Source: Eubacteriales bacterium
GTDB lineage: Bacteria > Bacillota_A > Clostridia > Christensenellales > Aristaeellaceae
DNA: 15,800 nucleotides
Direction: 5' to 3'
Assembly (NCBI GenBank): GCA_030528845.1
Contig: JAUMYC010000036.1
Location: 1-15,800 of the forward strand
Shown one piece after another: positions 1 to 6,802 of the stretch. Positions within the stretch are counted from its first letter, which is position 1; the number at the start of each line of letters is the position of its first letter. The notes beneath the pieces were generated by a model, which did not search any database, was not told where the DNA came from, and saw only the letters and a list, made by a program, of their open reading frames with translations. A program made the position numbers and the translations under genes.

Positions 1-1
1 G

Positions 2-310
2 ACCATTCCGGAGCTGGAGCGCTGGATCGGCGGGAAAAACAGCCTTTGCGACGCTCTGATCCGCCTGCTGTATGATGTGGGCGTGAACGTGCCCGGCGGC
101 TCCCGCGTGATCTGGGATCTGAGCGCCGTGGCGCGCCTTGTGCAGCCCGAGACCGTGCGCGTGATCGCGGAGCACAGGCCGATCCTCTCCGCCGAGGGCA
201 ACTGGAGCCGCAGCGCAGACAGGCCCATGTTTCTCGTGTGCGATCAGCTCGACAGAAACAAGATCTTCGGCGATCTGTTCCGCAAGCTCGCCGCCTTCCA
301 AGACAAATAA
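2..310 (+). CDS. Nucleoside hydrolase, C-terminal fragment
   Basis: This is the 3' end of a gene that begins before the window; the frame is open from base 2 and stops at 308-310. The visible 102 residues include VIWDLSAVARLVQPE, followed by a short beta-rich stretch and a closing DRNKIFGDLFRKLAAF helix. This resembles the C-terminal part of inosine-uridine type nucleoside hydrolases (typically V-IWD-x-AAVAWLL-NPE, then an R-D-A-I/L-x-x-DLF-x-KL tail). That family cleaves the N-glycosidic bond of nucleosides to give a base and ribose, in salvage pathways. The N-terminal DxDxxxDD calcium site that would prove the assignment lies outside the window. It is probably not co-transcribed with the next gene, because 152 bases and a promoter candidate lie between them. 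Substrate cannot be judged. Confidence 0.7.
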   Translation, partial: TIPELERWIGGKNSLCDALIRLLYDVGVNVPGGSRVIWDLSAVARLVQPETVRVIAEHRPILSAEGNWSRSADRPMFLVCDQLDRNKIFGDLFRKLAAFQDK

Positions 311-398
311 TACCGCCTGCCCGCCGCCGCCCGACCGCAGGAACTTTGACATGCGTGTGAAAAAAAGCGGCGTAAAGCGCAAGGCGCATGAAAAATGA

Positions 399-427
399 TT
401 GTGAGTTGGGCGGCGTTATGGTATGAT
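399..427 (+). promoter_or_regulatory. Sigma-A type promoter for the amidohydrolase gene group
   Basis: TTGTGA at 399-404 and TATGAT at 422-427 are separated by 17 bases, a good match to the housekeeping consensus, 35 bases before the ATG at 463. A perfect TTGACA also lies at 346-351, but it has no acceptable -10 element 16-18 bases downstream. An inverted repeat (CATGCG at 350-355, CGCATG at 385-390) lies just upstream and could be a regulatory site, though its 29-base loop makes that weak. Confidence 0.55.
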
Positions 428-462
428 AAGAAGAAGGAACTTTCCGAAGGAGGGAGCTTGCG

Positions 463-1620
463 ATGCGAACGCCGGGAGCCGCAGGGCAGACAGAGCGCAT
501 GCGCCGGGACAGGCGCGCGCTGCACAGGATCCCCGAGATCGGGCGCGAGCTGCCCAAGACGCTGGCCTATGTGCGCGAGGCGCTGCGGGAGACCGCGCCG
601 GACAGCCTGACGGACTGTGCGGGCGGGCTCAAGGCGGTCTATCGCGCGGGCGATCCTCTCCCCGGCGCGGGGGCGGTCGCCTTTCGGGCGGACATGGACG
701 CGCTGCCCGTGGAAGAAAAGACGGGCCTGCCCTTCGCCTCGGAGCATCGCGGCGCGATGCACGCCTGCGGGCATGACGGCCACATGGCGGTGCTGCTGGG
801 GCTGGCAAGGTTGCTCGGTCCCATGCGCCCGCAGCTGCGGCGCGATGTGACGCTCATCTTTCAGCCGGCGGAGGAAAACATCGGCGGCGCGCGGCGCATG
901 ATCGACGCGGGCCTTCTGGAGGAGCCGCATGTGGACGAGGTCTACGGGCTGCACCTCTGGCCGGGCATCCCGCAGGGGAAATACGGCGTGGCGCAGGGCT
1001 CGGTGATGAGCGGCGTCGGCACGGTCGATGTGACCGTGGAGGGCGTGAGCGTACACGGCGCGGCGCCCCATACGGGAGCCGACTGCATCGCGGCGGCGGC
1101 GCAGGCCGTGCTGAGCCTGCAGGGCGCGCTGATGCGCACGGTGGACGCGGCGCAGCCGGTCGTCTTTACCGTCGGCAAGATCAGCGGCGGCACGATGCGC
1201 AACATCCTCGCCGCGCAGGTGAAGCTCGAATGCACGGCGCGCGCCTTTTCCGACGAAAACATGGAAACGGTGCTGCGCACGGCGCGGGAGGCGTTCGAAG
1301 GGGCGGACAGGCTCTACGGGACGCGCTCGCAGATGGACGTGATCACGCGCTTCCCCCCTGTCGTGAACGACGCCCGGGCCGTCGCGCGCGTGCGTGCGGC
1401 CGCCGGAGAGGACGCAGTGGACTTTGCGCCCGTGTCCGTAGGAGAGGATTTCTCCGAATACCAAAAAGAACGCCCGGGGGCGTTCGTGTTCTGCGGGGTC
1501 GGCGATACGCATCCGCTGCATTCCGATCGGTTTGACTTCGACGAGGAGAGCCTTGTATACGGGCTGAGCCTGTTCGAAAAGATATTGCAGGAGGCAAACG
1601 AAAATGTCTGGACTCTTTAA
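463..1620 (+). CDS. M20-family amidohydrolase (M20D, hippurate/IAA-amino acid hydrolase type)
   Basis: This 385-residue protein has the length and motif order of the M20D group, cytoplasmic metal-dependent enzymes that remove acyl groups from N-acyl amino acids or open related amide bonds. HRIPEIG lies at residues 21-27, FRADMDALP at 74-82, ACGHDGH at 101-107, FQPAEE at 133-138, GLHLWP at 162-167 and PLHSDRFDFDE at 351-361. By family comparison Cys102, His104, Glu138, His164 and His353 are the likely metal ligands and Glu137 the general base; all are present, so it should be active. SVHGAAPHTGAD (196-207) marks the dimerisation/lid domain. A GGAGGGAG site about 7 bases upstream supports the ATG at 463. 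It overlaps the next gene by 17 bases, which points to translational coupling. The true substrate (N-acetyl amino acid, hippurate or peptide) cannot be read from sequence. Confidence 0.93.
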   Translation: MRTPGAAGQTERMRRDRRALHRIPEIGRELPKTLAYVREALRETAPDSLTDCAGGLKAVYRAGDPLPGAGAVAFRADMDALPVEEKTGLPFASEHRGAMHACGHDGHMAVLLGLARLLGPMRPQLRRDVTLIFQPAEENIGGARRMIDAGLLEEPHVDEVYGLHLWPGIPQGKYGVAQGSVMSGVGTVDVTVEGVSVHGAAPHTGADCIAAAAQAVLSLQGALMRTVDAAQPVVFTVGKISGGTMRNILAAQVKLECTARAFSDENMETVLRTAREAFEGADRLYGTRSQMDVITRFPPVVNDARAVARVRAAAGEDAVDFAPVSVGEDFSEYQKERPGAFVFCGVGDTHPLHSDRFDFDEESLVYGLSLFEKILQEANENVWTL

Positions 1621-2536
1621 CACCTATTTCTACGGCAAGGCCGGCAAGGCCGACTTCACGCCGGAGCAGCTGCCGAAGAACCGGCTGGAGCTGTTCTTCA
1701 CGGCGCTGCGCGGGCAGCTGAGCAAGATGATCGGCCTGAACCTGATCTACGACGTGTTCTGCATCCCCATGTTCTTCTGGCTGCTGCTCAACTATCAGGT
1801 GCTGGGCAATTACGCCGCCCAGACCGGCTCCATCACGGGCTTTGTCAGCGACGGCTATCTCTCCTCCTTCCTCATCGGCATGATCCCCTGCCTTGTGCTG
1901 GCGGGCATCGGCTCTTCCGGCCAGATGTACTGCCTGCGCAACTGGGCGCGCGACCAGCATTCCTTCATGATCTCCGACTTTAAGGATTCGATCAAGCTCA
2001 ACTGGAAGCAGGGCGCGCTCTACGGCCTGATCAACGGCGTGAGCCTGTATCTTCTGTTCATCTGCTGGACGTACTACGGCGCGATGGCGCAGACGAACAT
2101 GCTCTTCCTCGTGCCGCAGGTCTTTGCGGTGCTGATCGTGGCCGTGTGGTGGATGATGAACATGATCGCCTATCCCATGATCGTGAGCTACGAAATGAAA
2201 TTCAAGGACATCGTGCGCAACTGCGCGCTGATCGCCGTGGCGCGCCTGCCCTGGTCGGTGCTGTTCCTGGCGATGACGGTCGTGCTGCCCATCGCGCTGC
2301 TGCTGCTCATCCCCAATGTGATCGTCATGGCCGTCGTTATTTTGTGGATGCTGCTCATCGGCTTCTCCTTCAACGGCCTTGTCTACGCTTCCTATGCCAA
2401 CTCCTGCTTCGATAAATACCTCAACCCGCGCATCGAAGGCGCGAAGGTGGGCCAGGGCCTGAGAGACCCGGCGCTGGACTTCGCCGACGAGGCCGACGAG
2501 GACGAGATCCGCAAGGAGATCGAATCCATGAAGTGA
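1604..2536 (+). CDS. YesL/DUF624-family membrane protein
   Basis: The 310-residue protein starts at an ATG inside the end of the amidohydrolase gene, with a GGAGG site about 10 bases upstream. It begins MSGLFN, as YesL-type proteins often do (a GLFN-like start), and has about six hydrophobic spans near residues 41-63, 88-104, 136-158, 166-190, 214-236 and 237-259. The segment RDQHSFMISDFKDSIKLNWKQG (split: RDQHSFMISDF at 116-126, KDSIKLNWKQG at 127-137) matches the conserved cytoplasmic loop of DUF624, where a short helix with F-x-x-x-(F/I)-K-x-N follows the second span. The C-terminal tail after residue 275 is acidic and probably cytoplasmic. The family has no established biochemical role; it is usually encoded next to carbohydrate ABC permeases. 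Here the nearest such permeases are about 8 kb away on the other strand. Membership is fairly sure, function is not. Confidence 0.8.
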   Translation: MSGLFNTYFYGKAGKADFTPEQLPKNRLELFFTALRGQLSKMIGLNLIYDVFCIPMFFWLLLNYQVLGNYAAQTGSITGFVSDGYLSSFLIGMIPCLVLAGIGSSGQMYCLRNWARDQHSFMISDFKDSIKLNWKQGALYGLINGVSLYLLFICWTYYGAMAQTNMLFLVPQVFAVLIVAVWWMMNMIAYPMIVSYEMKFKDIVRNCALIAVARLPWSVLFLAMTVVLPIALLLLIPNVIVMAVVILWMLLIGFSFNGLVYASYANSCFDKYLNPRIEGAKVGQGLRDPALDFADEADEDEIRKEIESMK

Positions 2537-2583
2537 TAAATTTTCCTTCCGCAGGGCATCCTCTATCTCTGTCAGGGCAGAGG

Positions 2584-2591
2584 AAAGGAGG
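2584..2591 (+). promoter_or_regulatory. Ribosome binding site that fixes the spore-protein start
   Basis: AAAGGAGG lies 10 bases before the ATG at 2602. An in-frame GTG at 2533 would add 23 residues, but it overlaps the preceding stop region, has no such site, and encodes residues unlike the spore-protein family. The start at 2602 is therefore preferred. Confidence 0.8.
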
Positions 2592-2601
2592 CACAGGCGG
2601 C

Positions 2602-2778
2602 ATGAAGGAAAACATCCCGGAGATCACGCCGCGCGAGCGCGGAAAATACGAAGCGGCGCAGCGGCTCGGGCTGATGCCAAAGCTGCTCGCGGGCGGCTGG
2701 GGCGCGCTCACGGCCAGAGAAAACGGCCTGATCGGCGCGCTGGTGGCCGGCAAAAGCCCCGCGCCGAGAGAGGAATAA
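2602..2778 (+). CDS. Alpha/beta-type small acid-soluble spore protein
   Basis: This 58-residue protein coats DNA in the dormant spore and protects it from UV and heat damage, and is degraded by the protease GPR at germination. Residues 17-53 carry the family pattern: KYEAAQRLGL (17-26), a G-G-W-x-x-L-T-A-x-E-N-G core (GGWGALTARENGLIG, about 33-47), then a basic-to-proline tail. KYE-A-A matches the GPR cleavage site (E followed by I/A and A). The length fits the minor clostridial members of this family (about 55-65 residues). The variants GLMPK where GL(L/I)DK is common, and ALVAGK where (G)L(I/M)TK is common, suggest a diverged member. It lies between a YesL-like gene and a methyltransferase gene; such genes are often solo and controlled by the forespore sigma factor G, but I see no convincing sigma-G site upstream. 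It is good evidence that the host makes spores. Confidence 0.85.
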   Translation: MKENIPEITPRERGKYEAAQRLGLMPKLLAGGWGALTARENGLIGALVAGKSPAPREE

Positions 2779-2788
2779 CAGACCCTAT

Positions 2789-3526
2789 ATGTACACGAGC
2801 CTTGCAGGGCTGTATGACCGGCTGATGGACGACGTCGATTATGCGGCCTGGGCGCGATATTACATCGCGCTGATCGAACGATACGGCAAGCGCCCGGCCA
2901 GCGTGTTTGAATGCGCCTGCGGCACGGGCGCGCTCACGGCGCAGCTGGCCCGCTGGGGCTTTAAGCTGACGGCGGCCGACCTGAGCGAGGAAATGCTCGA
3001 GGCGGCGGCGCTGCGCCTGCGAAAAAGCGGCGCGCGGGTGCCTTTGGTGCGGCAGGATATGCGCGCGCTGGAGGCGCCGCGGCGGGTGGACGCCATCATC
3101 GCCTGCTGCGACGGCGCCAATTATCTCACAGACGACGAGGGTATGCTCGCCTTTGCGCAGCATGCCTTCGCCGCTTTGCGTTGCGGGGGCGTGCTCGCCT
3201 TTGATGTTTCCAGTCTGGAAAAGCTGCGGCAGATGGGCGGGCAGGTCTTCTGCGACGAGCGCGACGACGTCGCGGCTATCTGGCGCAATTCCTTCGACGA
3301 GGCAAGCGCCTGCCTGACGATGGAGGTCTCCCTCTTTGTGCAGGAGGAGAGCGGGCTGTACCGGCGCATGGAAGAGGTACATGTGCAGCGCGGGCGCACG
3401 GCGCAGGAGATCGTCGCCCTGCTGGAACAGGCCGGGTTTGAAGACGTCCGCGTCTGGGGCGATATGACGTTCGAGCCCCCGGCAGAGGGCGCGCAGCGCA
3501 TCCATTTCACCGCAAAAAGGCCCTGA
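2789..3526 (+). CDS. Class I SAM-dependent methyltransferase, YqeM-like
   Basis: The 245-residue protein opens with LYDRLMDDVDYAAWARYY (residues 8-25), a start characteristic of YqeM-type methyltransferases from Firmicutes. The SAM-binding core follows: VFECACGTG at 39-47 (motif I, with E-C-A-C-G-T-G where D-L-G-C-G-T-G is common), AADLSEEML at 62-70 (the acidic ribose-binding loop), RQDMR at 88-92, and CCDGANYLTDDE at 106-117. The C-terminal half is an alpha/beta extension ending in FEPPAEGAQRIHFTAKRP. It should be a soluble cytoplasmic enzyme, but the methyl acceptor is unknown in this family. The gene starts 10 bases after the spore-protein stop; only a weak GAGAGG lies upstream, so it may depend on translation of the previous gene. 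Confidence 0.85.
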   Translation: MYTSLAGLYDRLMDDVDYAAWARYYIALIERYGKRPASVFECACGTGALTAQLARWGFKLTAADLSEEMLEAAALRLRKSGARVPLVRQDMRALEAPRRVDAIIACCDGANYLTDDEGMLAFAQHAFAALRCGGVLAFDVSSLEKLRQMGGQVFCDERDDVAAIWRNSFDEASACLTMEVSLFVQEESGLYRRMEEVHVQRGRTAQEIVALLEQAGFEDVRVWGDMTFEPPAEGAQRIHFTAKRP

Positions 3527-3561
3527 AAACGGCATAGCCATATGGTAAGGAGAAATATAGT

Positions 3562-4440
3562 ATGACAAACATCCTTCGCAATCAGGATACGCTGATCCAT
3601 TTCAGCCTGCTGGAAGGGCAGGCGCGCGCGGTGCTGATCGACTCGACCCGGCTGGTGAGCGAGGCGAGGCGCGTGCATCGCCTGTCGGATCTTTCTTCGA
3701 TCGCGCTGGGCCGACTGCTCACGGGCGCGGCCATCATGGGCGATATGCTCAAGGGCGAGCGCTGCTCCGTTACGCTGACGATCAAGGGCGGCGGCGAGCT
3801 GGGCGCGCTGGTGGCGGTGGGCATGCCCGGCGGCTTTGTAAAAGGCTATGTCGACAAGCCCTTTGCCGAGGGCGCGAGCGTGGGCGAGGCCGTGGGCCGC
3901 GAGGGCACGCTGACGGTCGTGAAGGACACGGGCATGAAGGAGCCCTATGTGGGGCAGGTGGAGCTGGTCAGCGGCGAGATCGCCGAGGATCTCTGCGCCT
4001 ACATGGCTTATTCCGAGCAGACGCCCTCTTTGCTGGCGCTGGGCGTGCATATGGGCGAAAACGGCGTGGAAACGGCCGGCGGCATTCTGGTGCAGATGCT
4101 CCCCGGAGCGAGCGAGGCCGCCATACAGAGCGTGGAGCTCTCTGCGGGCATGCTCGCGGGCGTGGCGGGCGAGCTGGCCATCTCCGGCCCGGACGGAACT
4201 GTGCAGCAGCTCATCGGGCATCTGCAGCCGGTCGAGCTCGAGCGCAGCCACCCGGCCTATCAGTGCGACTGCAGCCGCGAGCGCGTGGAAAAGGCGCTGA
4301 TCTCGCTGGGCGTGGAGGAGCTGCAGAGCATCATTAACGAACAGCACGGCGCCGTCGCAGGCTGCCATTTCTGCAATAAAAAACACCGCTTCTCCGAGGC
4401 GGATCTGGCCAGGCTGATCGACGAGATCCAAGGCCGCTGA
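3562..4440 (+). CDS. hslO: Hsp33, redox-regulated molecular chaperone
   Basis: The 292-residue protein is the normal length for Hsp33, a cytoplasmic holdase that binds unfolding proteins when oxidative stress forms disulfides in its zinc centre. The start MTNILRNQDTLIHF and GRLLTGAAIMGDMLK (residues 50-64) are typical of the N-terminal substrate-binding domain, as is the GGGELG-x-L-V-A-V-G segment at 76-87. The redox switch is intact: Cys235-x-Cys237 and Cys268-x-x-Cys271, giving the CxC...CxxC zinc-binding pattern (YQCDCSRERV and GCHFCNKKHRF). Two extra cysteines, Cys68 and Cys145, are outside this motif. An AAGGAG site lies 9 bases before the ATG at 3562. It sits 35 bases after the methyltransferase gene. 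Confidence 0.96.
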   Translation: MTNILRNQDTLIHFSLLEGQARAVLIDSTRLVSEARRVHRLSDLSSIALGRLLTGAAIMGDMLKGERCSVTLTIKGGGELGALVAVGMPGGFVKGYVDKPFAEGASVGEAVGREGTLTVVKDTGMKEPYVGQVELVSGEIAEDLCAYMAYSEQTPSLLALGVHMGENGVETAGGILVQMLPGASEAAIQSVELSAGMLAGVAGELAISGPDGTVQQLIGHLQPVELERSHPAYQCDCSRERVEKALISLGVEELQSIINEQHGAVAGCHFCNKKHRFSEADLARLIDEIQGR

Positions 4441-4462
4441 ACATAAAGGAGGCAAAAAGACG

Positions 4463-5296
4463 ATGAGCAAGCCGATCGATTTTGACGCGCGCTTTGCAAA
4501 ATATGCCGAAACATGGGTGCGCGAGCAGCTCAAGGCCGGAAAGAAGCCGGAGGTGCTCGAGGAGCAGATGCCCGAACTGTACATGCGCTTTATCAACACC
4601 CCCGCGCACTGGCTCGACGGCGTCGCCCCGGCGATGTACTTCGCTCAGTGGGACGACCCCGCCCGGCTCGTCGAGATGCTGCGCGAATACGAGGCCGAGC
4701 AGGTCGCCATGCCGGATCTGCTTCTGGAAAGGCTGACGGACCTTGGTGAAATCGCCGTCGCGCCGCTGATGGAGCTGGCTGCTGACGAACAGGCCCCCGT
4801 GAGCCTGCGCGTCACGGCGGTGAACCTGCTGGTGGAGCTGGACAGCAGCGAGCCGATGGACCTGTGTGTGGCGCTCGTGCGCGCGCGAACGGCCGAGGAC
4901 GACCTCGCCGACGCGGCGGCAGATCTGCTGCGCAACCTCGGCATGGAGCCGGTGGACAGGATGGTCGAAGCGCTCGAGGGCGCCTCCGACGAAGCCGCCG
5001 ATACTTTTTTGGATCTTTTATGCAACTTTAAGGGGATCGAGCGCGTATATGAAGAAACGGTATCCCGTTTCCTGCGCGACGCCGAGCACAGGGCGCTGCA
5101 TGCGTCCTATCTGGCCAAGCTGGGCGACCCCCGCGCCATCGAGCCGCTGACCAAGGCGAGCGAGCTGATCGACCTGAATTATCTCGATTACATCGAGATC
5201 CGCGACGCGATCGAGGCGCTGGGCGGTTCGCTGGCCGGCGAGCGCGAATTTGCGGGAGACCCGTACTATGAATCCATGAAGAGGCTGGAAGGCTGA
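4463..5296 (+). CDS. HEAT-repeat-like helical protein of unknown function
   Basis: The 277-residue protein is predicted to be almost wholly alpha-helical and soluble, with no signal peptide or membrane span. From about residue 80 to 255 it shows repeating helix pairs of the HEAT/PBS-lyase type: LTDLGEIAVAPLMEL (91-105), SLRVTAVNLLVEL (114-126), DLADAAADLLRNLGMEPVDRM (split over 148-167) and LHASYLAKLGDPRAIEPLTKA (212-232). The last has the LGDPRAIEPL pattern common to such repeats. The first 80 residues are a more acidic, aromatic-rich segment (HWLDGVAPAMYFAQWDDPARL). Proteins of this kind usually act as protein-binding scaffolds, but no partner is indicated. An AAAGGAGG site at 4445-4452 supports the start. 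I do not recognise a named family. Confidence 0.75.
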   Translation: MSKPIDFDARFAKYAETWVREQLKAGKKPEVLEEQMPELYMRFINTPAHWLDGVAPAMYFAQWDDPARLVEMLREYEAEQVAMPDLLLERLTDLGEIAVAPLMELAADEQAPVSLRVTAVNLLVELDSSEPMDLCVALVRARTAEDDLADAAADLLRNLGMEPVDRMVEALEGASDEAADTFLDLLCNFKGIERVYEETVSRFLRDAEHRALHASYLAKLGDPRAIEPLTKASELIDLNYLDYIEIRDAIEALGGSLAGEREFAGDPYYESMKRLEG

Positions 5297-5335
5297 GCCG
5301 GACGTTTTCCCCGGCGGCCGCAGGCTCTTGTCAGA

Positions 5336-5343
5336 GAGAGGTG
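5336..5343 (+). promoter_or_regulatory. Ribosome binding site for a TTG-started gene
   Basis: GAGAGGTG lies 7 bases before the TTG at 5351. An in-frame stop (TGA, 5342-5344) sits just upstream, and the first zinc-binding cysteine is residue 3, so no other start could keep the zinc ribbon. The TTG must be the start. Confidence 0.75.
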
Positions 5344-5350
5344 ACACGTT

Positions 5351-6730
5351 TTGTATTGCACCGAATGCGGAAAGCGAAACCCGGAGGGCGCGAAATTCTG
5401 TGCCTTTTGCGGGAAAAAGCTCTTCATTGCAGAGGCCGACGCGCCGCCGGAAAACGCCGAAAAGAGCGTGCCCTCCCAGCAGCCTGCCGAGACTGCGCAG
5501 CCCGCTGCCGCAGCGGCGGAGACGCCTGCTTCCTGCGAGCCCGCCGAAGATAAGCCTGCGCCGCAGCCGGTCAGGCACGCGCGCGCGCCGGGAGGCCGCA
5601 CGATCCAGCCGCTGATGGAAAACCCCGCGCAGCCGGGGCGCACAGAGGAGCGCCCGCAGCCCGCACCCGCGCCTGCGGAGCAGCCCGCCCGGCCCGATCA
5701 GCCTGCCGGGGAAGCGGAACAGCCCGCGGCTGAAGCAGCGCAGCCCTTGCTTGAAGAGGAGCCTTATTTTGCGCGGCGTGAGCCCGCAGCTGAGGCCGTG
5801 CAGCCCCTGTTTGAGGAAGAAGAGCCTTACTTTGCGCGGCGCGAGCCCGCCGTCGAGGCCGTGCAGCCTCGGTTTGAAGAAGAAGAGCCCGCCCAGACTG
5901 AGGAAGAGAACTGGTGGAACGAGCCGCCGCGACAGGCGCAGCCCCCGCTCCCGCCGGAGGATCTCTGGGCCGGGGCGGACGAGGAGCCGGACGAGCCGGA
6001 GCCGCGCGAGAGGAAAAAAATCGTCTTCCCGTGGCAGAAGGCGAAGGAAGAGAACACGGTCATCACCTCTTCCGGCACGGAGGAAATGCCCGCGCGCAAG
6101 CCCGTGATCGCCCGCAGAAAGCGGGACACGCATGTGCCGGAGCGGATCATCCTGCCCGAGGAGCAGCCGGATGAGCCGGAGCTTGAGGATGAATATGAAG
6201 AGGAGGAGCCGCGCGATATCTTCTTCATGCGCCCGAAAAAGCCGCGCAGGCAGGAGGACGATTCCATCGACGACGCCTATGTGAACAGCCGCGTGCGCAC
6301 GATCCTGTTTTCCATCGCCTTTGCGGCTTGTCTGTTTGTGGCGGTGTGGCTCTTTGCCACGAGCTCCGGGCAGATGTTCCTCGCGGGCTTCAACCTCAGC
6401 TCCGATGCGGATGCGTATCGTGGGCTGGGCGACAGCGCGCTGGCGAACAATCAGGTCAAGCGCGCCGCAGAGGCCTATTACCGGGCGCTGAGCCTTGACC
6501 CGCAGGACTATGACACGGCCCTGCTGGTGGGCAAGACGCAGCAGCAGATCGGCGAATACGACAAGGCGGCGGACGCGTACTATATGTGTACGCAGCTGCA
6601 GCCCGCCTCTGTGGAGCCCTACGAGGCGCTCATCCGGCTGTATCAGCTGCAGGACGAGCCCGACAAGGCGGAGTATTTCCGCAGTATCGGGCGCGCGAAC
6701 ACGGGCGTAGGAGACCTTGGCGCGCAATGA
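5351..6730 (+). CDS. Zinc-ribbon, acidic proline-rich, single-span membrane protein with C-terminal TPR repeats
   Basis: The 459-residue protein has four parts. Residues 2-22 are a zinc ribbon (YCTECGKRNPEGAKFCAFCGKK) with Cys3, Cys6, Cys17 and Cys20. Residues 23-300 are a long disordered linker rich in Pro, Ala, Glu and Gln, with an internal repeat at 126-180. Residues about 315-336 form one hydrophobic span preceded by basic residues (SRVRTILF). Residues 352-452 are three TPR-like helix pairs: ADAYRGLGDSALANNQ, then RAAEAYYRALSLDPQDYDTA and DKAADAYYMCTQLQPAS. Inside-positive charge suggests the zinc ribbon and linker are cytoplasmic and the TPR part is outside, which is inferred. It starts with TTG. 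Zinc-ribbon/membrane proteins of this layout are common in clostridia as uncharacterised genes; no function is known. It is the last gene of the plus-strand run and ends 13 bases before a strong terminator. Confidence 0.85.
   Translation: MYCTECGKRNPEGAKFCAFCGKKLFIAEADAPPENAEKSVPSQQPAETAQPAAAAAETPASCEPAEDKPAPQPVRHARAPGGRTIQPLMENPAQPGRTEERPQPAPAPAEQPARPDQPAGEAEQPAAEAAQPLLEEEPYFARREPAAEAVQPLFEEEEPYFARREPAVEAVQPRFEEEEPAQTEEENWWNEPPRQAQPPLPPEDLWAGADEEPDEPEPRERKKIVFPWQKAKEENTVITSSGTEEMPARKPVIARRKRDTHVPERIILPEEQPDEPELEDEYEEEEPRDIFFMRPKKPRRQEDDSIDDAYVNSRVRTILFSIAFAACLFVAVWLFATSSGQMFLAGFNLSSDADAYRGLGDSALANNQVKRAAEAYYRALSLDPQDYDTALLVGKTQQQIGEYDKAADAYYMCTQLQPASVEPYEALIRLYQLQDEPDKAEYFRSIGRANTGVGDLGAQ
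5726..5890 (+). repeat. In-frame tandem repeat coding for about 21-residue units
   Basis: Two and a half units of about 60-63 bases encode AAEAAQPLLEEEPYFARREP, AAEAVQPLFEEEEPYFARRE(P) and AVEAVQPRFEEEEP. Protein and DNA are both highly similar, for example in the GAGCCTTA(T/C)TTTGCGCGGCG segment, which suggests recent duplication. It lies inside the disordered linker of the zinc-ribbon/TPR protein. Confidence 0.85.
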
Positions 6731-6743
6731 GCATTGGTATATG

Positions 6744-6784
6744 AAAAAAACCTCCCGGCGACATGCGTCGCCGGGAGGTTTTTT
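6744..6784. terminator. Bidirectional intrinsic terminator
   Basis: CCTCCCGGCGAC (6751-6762) and GTCGCCGGGAGG (6767-6778) form a perfect 12-pair GC-rich stem with a 4-base loop. It has seven A's on the left and six T's on the right, so a U-tract follows the stem in either direction. It ends the plus-strand run (stop at 6728-6730) and the minus-strand gene (stop at 6803-6805). Confidence 0.95.
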
Positions 6785-6802
6785 GTATATGTTTGCGTAG
6801 GG

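Noticed and set aside
346..375. Second promoter with a perfect TTGACA at 346-351
   Set aside because: The bases at the required -10 spacing (GGCGTA or GCGTAA) do not resemble a -10 element, so the 399-427 promoter was preferred.
244..1623. Open frame of about 460 codons opposite the amidohydrolase gene
   Set aside because: It is arginine- and histidine-rich, with no domain or signal, and is antisense to a gene with full catalytic motifs.
2540..2601. Sigma-G promoter for the spore protein gene
   Set aside because: CATCCTC at about 2560 resembles a sigma-G -10, but no fitting -35 lies 17-18 bases upstream, so I did not list it.
5297..5315. GCCGG/CCGGC hairpin after the HEAT-like gene
   Set aside because: The 5-pair stem has a 9-base loop and no T-run follows, so it does not qualify as a terminator.
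5018..6727. Open frame of about 570 codons opposite the zinc-ribbon/TPR protein and the HEAT-like gene
   Set aside because: It is leucine/arginine-rich and covers parts of two well-supported genes; no start signal or family motif.
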